Shown: positions 59,169 through 64,000 of the stretch, piece after piece
How the letters are laid out: the number at the start of each line of letters is the position of its first letter
How positions within the stretch are numbered: the stretch's first letter is position 1
Assembly: GCF_021404405.1 (NCBI RefSeq)
Contig: NZ_JABFTV010000002.1
Location: 310,001-374,000, forward strand
Source of the DNA: Billgrantia aerodenitrificans
Lineage (GTDB): Bacteria > Pseudomonadota > Gammaproteobacteria > Pseudomonadales > Halomonadaceae
Length of the DNA stretch: 64,000 nt
Direction: 5' to 3'
Made by a program: the position numbers and the translations under genes
Notes under the pieces: generated by a model
What the model was told of the DNA's origin: nothing
The model's database searches: none
What the model saw: only the letters and a program-made list of their open reading frames with translations

Positions 59169-60521
59169 TTATCTGGAGCTGTAATTGGATTGGTCTGCTT
59201 CCAGTAAGGCTTCCACTTTGATTGCCTCCACAGCCTTCAGCCTCATTTTGAAATCTGGCCCACGGTGATAGACCTTGCTAGCGGTGGTGAGCCCTCGCTC
59301 GTGACCAGTAACCCAGACCACGAGCTGCTCTTGGAAGCCAGCCCCAAGCATGATGGTGATGGCTGTGGTCCTGAAGGAGTGAAAGCTGACCTTCCTGCCT
59401 TGCTTGGGTATTGTCTTCTCCGTTAGCCGAGAGAACCATTGAGAGAACTTCGGCCCTTTCTTCCCATCACTACGGTTCGTAGCGCCAGCTTCGGGGAAGA
59501 GATAGACCGACCCTACCGCCTGGGCTTGCTTGAGTTGCTCCAGTACCAATGGCTTGATGGCGGAGTGCAGCGGGACGTCTCGCGTGGCGTTGCTGTTCTT
59601 GCCCATACCCTCGCGCACGGACAAGCACCAGACGCCTTGCTGCTGGATGATGTCGGTCGTCTTGAGTGAGCACAGCTCTTCGAGCCTTGCGCCTGTATAG
59701 AAGCCAAGACGGGGGAGTAGGTAGAAGATGCCCTCAGCCTCTTCCGTTGCCTTGAAGATCGCCTCGACGTCATCACGGGTGAACTGGTCGTAGCTCTTCA
59801 CTGTGGCCTTGGGATTGAGGCTGTGTCCCTTGAAGGGGTTGCCGGCTGGCAGTGGCTCTTCCATGGTGTACTCGGCATGACGCCAGAGAGCAGACAGGCC
59901 TGAAAGGTAATTGGCCACGGTCTGCTTGGTTTTGCCGAGGTGGAGCTGTTCAGTGATGAAGCCTCGAACCTGCTTGCGCGTAATGGCAGCCAAAACCACG
60001 TCATCGCCCCCAAGGCAGCTGAGGAATAGTTCTACAGCGTGGCTATTCTTCGAGCGCGTAGAAGGCTTCCGCTCAACGAGAGGTGAGTAAAGCCAGTCCT
60101 CAAGGGCAGCCTTGAGGCTGAGTCGGTACTCATCAGGGGTCTGGCCTGAGTACATGGACCGCAATGCATCCTGTTCAATCTCTGATAGCCTCTCAGGCTC
60201 AATGACATCCAGCAGCGTTAAAGGCTCGTCGCTGATGATGCTTTCCTCATACTCCTTGAACCGTTCACGTGCTTCTATGAACTGCCGTCGTCGCTGCGCG
60301 GGTGAGGCTTGGCCTAAGAGCAGGGCTTCCAGCTCCGACAGCTCAACCAGTACCTGATCTCTGATCCGGCATGCAGCATCGAGGTCGCCTGTCTGGGTGC
60401 TCTGCTGGAGCATCTTCTTGCCGAGGTGCTGGGTGAGGATAGGGGAAAGCCGCTTCTGGACGAACCAGACGTTGCCTCTCATGCGAAGGTGTCGGGAGTC
60501 GGCTGGCTTGCCTCTGGCCAT
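59169..60521 (-). CDS. int: Tyrosine-type site-specific integrase
   Basis: This 450-residue phage/island integrase has an N-terminal DUF6538-like domain (RGNVWFVQKRLSPILTQHLG), a core-binding SAM-like domain (about 140-235) and a catalytic domain. The active-site residues are Arg in YTGARLEEL (about 283), His-x-x-Arg in FHSFRTTA (about 389-392), His in VTGHERG (about 413) and the nucleophile Tyr in KVYHRG (about 424). It lies about 150 bp from the tRNA-Gly 3' end, in the usual orientation for a tRNA-targeting integrase. Confidence 0.93.
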   Translation of the reverse strand: MARGKPADSRHLRMRGNVWFVQKRLSPILTQHLGKKMLQQSTQTGDLDAACRIRDQVLVELSELEALLLGQASPAQRRRQFIEARERFKEYEESIISDEPLTLLDVIEPERLSEIEQDALRSMYSGQTPDEYRLSLKAALEDWLYSPLVERKPSTRSKNSHAVELFLSCLGGDDVVLAAITRKQVRGFITEQLHLGKTKQTVANYLSGLSALWRHAEYTMEEPLPAGNPFKGHSLNPKATVKSYDQFTRDDVEAIFKATEEAEGIFYLLPRLGFYTGARLEELCSLKTTDIIQQQGVWCLSVREGMGKNSNATRDVPLHSAIKPLVLEQLKQAQAVGSVYLFPEAGATNRSDGKKGPKFSQWFSRLTEKTIPKQGRKVSFHSFRTTAITIMLGAGFQEQLVVWVTGHERGLTTASKVYHRGPDFKMRLKAVEAIKVEALLEADQSNYSSR

Positions 60522-60669
60522 GGTCTAGGGGCTCCGGTACATAAGCAAATCGTGCGGGAGCATACAGCGGGGAAAGGGGGGAAGTGTAGCCACTTCTGTA
60601 GCCATTCCTGTAGCACCTAACCCCATGATTAGTGGGGAAAACCATCCGAATCAATGGCTTAGGTGGCTA

Positions 60670-60690
60670 CTGGAGCGGGTGAAGGGAATC
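60670..60690. repeat. Right attachment core (att, tRNA-proximal)
   Basis: This 21-bp copy is identical to 55775-55795 and forms the 3' end of the tRNA-Gly gene, so insertion keeps the tRNA intact. Confidence 0.88.
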
Positions 60691-60744
60691 GAACCCTCGT
60701 CTTAAGCTTGGGAAGCTTCTGCTCTACCATTGAGCTACACCCGC
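60671..60744 (-). tRNA. tRNA-Gly (anticodon CCC)
   Basis: This 74-nt gene includes a templated CCA. Acceptor GCGGGTG/CACCCGC, D-arm GCTC-AATGGTA-GAGC, anticodon loop TTCCCAA (anticodon CCC) and T-arm GAGGG-TTCGATT-CCCTT are visible. The anticodon stem has one G-A mismatch at its top. It is the integration target of the element to its left. Confidence 0.96.
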
Positions 60745-60756
60745 AGAGGGGTTTCG

Positions 60757-60786
60757 ATAGTAAAACCAAGGGCTTGAGCATTGCAA
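60757..60786 (-). promoter_or_regulatory. Promoter of tRNA-Gly
   Basis: On the minus strand a -35 TTGCAA (60781-60786) and a -10 TACTAT (60757-60762) are 18 bp apart; transcription would begin a few bases before the tRNA. Confidence 0.65.
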
Positions 60787-60979
60787 GCCATCCTGTCGAC
60801 TAGTTGCTGCTTTTTTTCATGCCACTGTTTTTACTGAGCTTTTTCGTGTCGTGATAGGCGGCACGGTGCGGTTGTGCGCGTCTTGGGCGGCGCGCGCCAG
60901 AGATCGTGGTGACAAACGGACAAAAAAATTATCGAACAGTGGCGAACTTTTTTGCTTGCTGCTGTCATATCTGATACAG

Positions 60980-61066
60980 GCAACAGCGCGATGGCAGTCG
61001 CTAACACTGTTGCTCTGGCTCGCAGTTTCGATCTTGCCGCCCATGACCCCATGGGCGGTTTTTTTT
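60980..61066 (+). ncRNA. Predicted small RNA upstream of the CBS-domain gene
   Basis: A nested hairpin, GCAACAG (60980-60986)/CTGTTGC (61007-61013) containing GCGA-TGGCAG-TCGC, is followed by a 23-nt linker. The segment ends in a textbook intrinsic terminator, CCGCCCAT/ATGGGCGG (61037-61058) with eight T. No plus-strand gene precedes it; the nearest genes (tRNA-Gly, CBS protein) are on the other strand. A promoter cannot be fixed; the TATCTGATACAG segment just upstream is a candidate. Confidence 0.5.
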
Positions 61067-61189
61067 GTACTGCCGATAGGCTGGCAGGTGGGCACACGGC
61101 AAAGCAGGCCCGGTTCGTGGGGCCTGCTGCTTTCGCTCAGGAAGCGTGTCAGGCCCGGCTGCCGTTGGCTCGGCAAGGGCCCGGCGGGT

Positions 61190-61597
61190 TCAATTATGGC
61201 GCATGCGCAGGATGGCGGTCAGCACGTCGCGGCGAGTCACGATGCCGCACAGGCGACCCTGCTCGGTTACCGGGTAGACCTTGGGCTTCTGGCCCAGCAT
61301 CTCCTGCGCCAGGTCGGTGATGCTCTTGGTGGGCGAGACCGACAGTACTTCGTTGCGCATCAGCTCCTTGACCAGTGGCGCTTCATCGTTGAGATAGGCG
61401 CTCTGCAGCAGCTTGCCCAGCACGTCCTGCTCGGAAATGAAGCCGATCAGGTTGTCATTGTCATCGACGACCGGCACGCCTGGCAGGCGGTGCAGGGCCA
61501 GGCCTTTGGCCAGCGTCGTGATCGAGGTGTTGGCCGTGACCCGGTAGCAATCCCGGGACATGATCTCGCGAACGATGGTAGGGGCCCTGGTTTGCAT
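61190..61597 (-). CDS. CBS-domain pair protein
   Basis: This 135-residue protein consists of two CBS domains (about 8-65 and 75-132; IVREIMSRDCYRVTANTSIT and ELMRNEVLSVSPTKSITDLA), which usually bind adenosine nucleotides. AGGAG lies 7 nt before ATG 61597. Stand-alone CBS pairs modulate enzymes or transporters; the target is not evident here. Confidence 0.88.
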   Translation of the reverse strand: MQTRAPTIVREIMSRDCYRVTANTSITTLAKGLALHRLPGVPVVDDNDNLIGFISEQDVLGKLLQSAYLNDEAPLVKELMRNEVLSVSPTKSITDLAQEMLGQKPKVYPVTEQGRLCGIVTRRDVLTAILRMRHN

Positions 61598-61623
61598 GGC
61601 GCATCTCCTTGTTCGAGCGCTTT

Positions 61624-61716
61624 GGAAACACTGCACAAACGCCTGCGCGAGCGCATCGCTGGTCGGGAACGAACCTGGCCGCTTCAACTCGCTCGACGAT
61701 TTTGTTCAGCGCTTCC
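61624..61716. mobile_element. Shorter MITE copy related to the one at 42961
   Basis: It begins GGAAACACTGCACAAACGCC and ends TTTGTTCAGCGCTTCC, the same terminal inverted repeats as the 142-bp element, with the same CTGCGCGAGCG and CTCGCTCG subterminal blocks. At 93 bp it has lost interior sequence. The flanks (CTTT and TTTT) are a poor target duplication. Confidence 0.75.
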
Positions 61717-61965
61717 TTTTACGGACACTTTCAGCATAGCTGAATCGCTTCGGGCTTAAACAGCGTCTTCAACACCTTGCCAACGCTGTGGCTGGCCTGC
61801 TGGGGCGGTGATCCCAGGCACCGGAACATGGGTGGGTAGAGGCGAATCCAATGTTTTAGAAGGGGAGTGCAGGCTAGGCACTTTTTCAAGCACAGCCTAA
61901 TTTGAGAGGTGGGCTGGCGCACCACACCCTGGCGCACCCCACCATAGTGGGCGATGGAGGAGCAG

Positions 61966-62544
61966 ATGGACGCGCGTGAGTACATGGCACGAAAGGGCCT
62001 CGATGGCAGTCGCGACGAGGAGCGTCCCAATACGCTGGAAGAGAAGGCATGGGAGCGTGCCCGCCAGGCCGGTGGGCACCAGCCTCGAGCGGGCACTCCT
62101 CACGATTGGGAAGATTGGGAGCGCTACCACGACGAGCTGGCAGAGGGGGCGGAAGGCATCGATCAGAAGATCGATCACGAGGCGCATCGTCGGGCTCTGG
62201 AGATCGAACGGAGGGCGCGGGAGGCGGATGAGGCGGTGCAGCACTATACCCCCGCCAACGACACCGTTCCGGCAAGCGCTACCAGGCCGGGCCCGGAGGC
62301 TGAACGAGGCGCATCGTCATTGTCGCTTCCGCCCTCGCCGGTAGCGTCATCATCGCCGGCCGAGCCGATGCCTTCAGCGCTGCGCTTCGCCTTCAAGGTG
62401 CTTGCCATCCTGTTGCCACCCTTGGCGGTGGGCCTCTCCCAGGGGGGCGCCAAGCGAGTCGTCTACAGCCTGGCATTGACCCTGCTGGGATGGGTGCCGG
62501 GCTGCATCTACGCCTGGGTGTGGCTGAAGCGCCGGCTTGGGTGA
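61966..62544 (+). CDS. Two-part protein with C-terminal Pmp3/YqaE-like membrane domain
   Basis: The second ATG (61966) follows GGAGGAG by 5 nt and gives 192 residues. The N-terminal 100 residues are charged and helical (REYMARKGLDGSRDEERPNT; DHEAHRRALEIERRAREADE). A Ser/Pro/Ala linker (about 95-135) leads to a hydrophobic C-terminus with AILLPPLAVGLSQGGAKR and LALTLLGWVPGCIYAWVWL, the two spans of Pmp3/YqaE proteins. Stand-alone Pmp3 proteins are about 55 residues, so this is an extended form. Some family members affect membrane potential and stress tolerance. Confidence 0.75.
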   Translation: MDAREYMARKGLDGSRDEERPNTLEEKAWERARQAGGHQPRAGTPHDWEDWERYHDELAEGAEGIDQKIDHEAHRRALEIERRAREADEAVQHYTPANDTVPASATRPGPEAERGASSLSLPPSPVASSSPAEPMPSALRFAFKVLAILLPPLAVGLSQGGAKRVVYSLALTLLGWVPGCIYAWVWLKRRLG

Positions 62545-62587
62545 TGTCCTTCCGGGCTCCTGGTAGGCCACCTGTGCACCAGACATT

Positions 62588-62843
62588 CATTTTCGTTTGT
62601 GAATAGTGAGATTGAAAACGAAAGCAATATGCTCGGGCTCGCACGCCATGAGCCGCTATTCGCAGCGCTTTCGCAAAGGGAATCGCAAGAGCAATTCCAT
62701 AGACTAAGGTCTAGGTGTCTTGGCGAACATGTCTGTTGCCCTCTAATGATCGTTAAGCTAGTCTCGCTATCGTAAACGAACATTTGGGGCTATTTTTGAT
62801 TGAAATCGAACATTTGACCGAGTGGTTAGTTTTCGTTTCGATC
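62588..62843. promoter_or_regulatory. Cluster of GlpR-like sites upstream of glpK
   Basis: The half-site CGAACATTT occurs at 62777-62785 and 62807-62815, exactly 30 bp (three helical turns) apart. Related TTTTCGTTT/AAACGAAA sites lie at 62590-62598, 62615-62622 and 62829-62837. The first two match the CGAACAT arm of the GlpR operator. A DeoR-type GlpR repressor is the expected ligand; none is encoded in the window. Confidence 0.6.
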
Positions 62844-62889
62844 AGCCAGGGCCTCAACTTCGACCCACAAGAATAATCGGGCGAGGCTA

Positions 62890-64000
62890 ATGTCCTACCT
62901 ACTCTCCATCGATCAAGGCACGACCAGCTCGCGCGCCGTTCTCTTCGACCGCTCCCTGAGCCCGCTGGCCATCGCTCAGCAGGAGCTCGTTCAATCTTTT
63001 CCCGACGATGGCTGGGTGGAGCACGACGCCGAAACGATCTGGCAGACGGTGATCGGGGTCTGCCGAGAGGTTCTGCAGCGTACCGGTGTTGCGCCTCGAG
63101 ACATCGCAGCAATCGGTATTACTAACCAGCGTGAGTCCACCGTGGTCTGGGATCGCGCCACGGGCGCGCCGATCCATCCCGTGATCGTGTGGCAGGATCG
63201 GCGTACGGTGGCGCACTGCGATGCGCTCAATGCCGCCGGCCATGCCGAACGGGTACGCGAGCGCACCGGGCTGCTGATCGACCCCTATTTTTCCGCTACC
63301 AAGCTGGCCTGGATTCTCGACAACGTACCGGGGGCGCGCCAGCGCGCCGAGCGCGGCGAGCTGGCCTTCGGCACCGTCGACAGCTATCTCGTGTGGCGCT
63401 TGACCGGCGGTCGACACCACGCGACCGATGCCACCAACGCCTCACGCACGCTGCTGTTCGACATTCACACCCAGCAGTGGGATGCGGAGCTGCTGACGCT
63501 GTTCGACATTCCTGCTGCAGTGCTGCCCGAGGTGCGCGATTCCAGCAGCGATTACGGCAGCACCGAGCCCGGCCTGTTCGGTCACCCCATTCCCATCACC
63601 GGCGTGGCCGGCGACCAGCACGCCGCGCTGGTCGGCCAGGCGTGCTTCGAACCCGGCATGGTCAAGAGCACCTACGGTACCGGCTGCTTCATCATGCTCA
63701 ACGCCGGCGAGCAGGCGGTGGTCTCGAACAACCGCCTGCTGACCACTCTGGCGTATCGGATCGACGGCGTTCCCACCTACGCCCTGGAGGGCAGCATCTT
63801 CGTGGCCGGGGCCACGGTGCAGTGGCTGCGCGACGGGCTCAAGCTGTTCGATGACGCCGCCGAGACCGAGCGCTTGGCCGAGCAGACCCGTGCGGGCAGC
63901 GGCGTCTATCTGGTACCGGCCTTCACCGGGTTGGGGGCGCCGCACTGGGACCCGCGTGCCCGCGGGGCGATCTTCGGTCTCACCCGCGATACCGGTATTG
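62890..64000 (+). CDS. glpK: Glycerol kinase, 5' part (gene continues past the window)
   Basis: The first 370 codons of an FGGY-family kinase are present. The start [20 protein letters not shown] is the GlpK nucleotide-binding loop, and [19 protein letters not shown] and [14 protein letters not shown] are typical. The glycerol-kinase segment [27 protein letters not shown] is complete. GAGG lies 7 nt before the ATG at 62890. It phosphorylates glycerol to glycerol 3-phosphate. The gene is open at the right edge of the window. Confidence 0.95.
   Translation, partial: MSYLLSIDQGTTSSRAVLFDRSLSPLAIAQQELVQSFPDDGWVEHDAETIWQTVIGVCREVLQRTGVAPRDIAAIGITNQRESTVVWDRATGAPIHPVIVWQDRRTVAHCDALNAAGHAERVRERTGLLIDPYFSATKLAWILDNVPGARQRAERGELAFGTVDSYLVWRLTGGRHHATDATNASRTLLFDIHTQQWDAELLTLFDIPAAVLPEVRDSSSDYGSTEPGLFGHPIPITGVAGDQHAALVGQACFEPGMVKSTYGTGCFIMLNAGEQAVVSNNRLLTTLAYRIDGVPTYALEGSIFVAGATVQWLRDGLKLFDDAAETERLAEQTRAGSGVYLVPAFTGLGAPHWDPRARGAIFGLTRDTGI

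Larger units (their letters stand above)
55775..60690. mobile_element. 4.9-kb integrative element in tRNA-Gly(CCC)
   Basis: An exact 21-bp direct repeat (55775-55795 and 60670-60690) bounds the element; the right copy is the 3' end of tRNA-Gly. Directly inside it lies a tyrosine integrase, as expected for tRNA-borne islands. Other cargo: a serine recombinase, RNase HI, two small hypothetical proteins and one possible small membrane-like protein. It lacks replication, conjugation and capsid genes, so it is a minimal or satellite element that may depend on a helper. Confidence 0.85.

Overview
The window is high-GC gammaproteobacterial DNA. Gene content (GacA-type regulatory sites, CsrA-sponge RNAs, a CynF-type cyanate system, a Pseudomonas-like polyol operon, UmuDC with a CTGT-N8-ACAG LexA box) suggests the Halomonadaceae/Oceanospirillales area, most likely a Halomonas-like organism. 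That placement is inference; there is no rRNA gene here.

Layout. 1-3.5 kb: housekeeping genes (DMT exporter, lone Rieske protein, DUF5666 protein, MOSC protein, YtoQ) plus a predicted small RNA behind a GacA-like site. 3.5-15.6 kb: copper handling. A minus-strand operon encodes a DUF411 protein, two small membrane proteins, a CopA P-type ATPase and a Met-rich Spy-like periplasmic protein. Further on are small Cys/His-rich exported proteins ending ERPPRA, a His-rich cytochrome c and a Tat-exported multicopper oxidase; lgt, a cardiolipin synthase and an L,D-transpeptidase lie between. 15.6-19.8 kb: a FixLJ-like two-component pair coupled to a 2OG-Fe(II) oxygenase, and two divergent Nudix hydrolases. 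19.9-30.6 kb: a complete polyol (mannitol/sorbitol/arabitol) operon with SorC-type regulator, ABC transporter, dehydrogenases and sugar kinases; its leader carries repeated AACAACAA motifs. 30.6-36.6 kb: NIF3-like protein, fasciclin protein, acyl-AMP ligase overlapping a PlsC acyltransferase, fructosamine kinase-like and LpxR-like proteins. 36.6-42.5 kb: cyanate uptake and hydrolysis (cynABDS) with a sigma-54 promoter and the divergent activator cynF. 42.5-51.6 kb: a small exported protein, a MITE, an alpha/beta hydrolase, an RND efflux pump with TetR repressor, an aspartoacylase-like protein and DusA.

51.6-60.7 kb is accessory DNA: a HigBA-type toxin-antitoxin pair, umuDC, and, interleaved with umuDC, three homologous RNA genes with the marks of CsrB/RsmZ-family sponge RNAs (apical GGA loops, compensatory stem changes, intrinsic terminators, GacA-type upstream sites). 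A 4.9-kb integrative element sits in the 3' end of tRNA-Gly(CCC), bounded by an exact 21-bp direct repeat; it carries a tyrosine integrase, a serine recombinase and an RNase HI.

60.7-64 kb: a further predicted small RNA, a CBS-domain protein, a second MITE copy, a protein with a C-terminal Pmp3/YqaE-like membrane domain, and the start of glpK behind GlpR-like half sites; glpK runs off the window.

The most noteworthy signal is the Gac/Csr (Rsm) set: three clustered sponge RNAs plus a fourth, distant GacA-type site that drives an unrelated predicted sRNA. UAS to -10 spacing falls in two classes (65-66 and 43-44 nt) that differ by about two helical turns.
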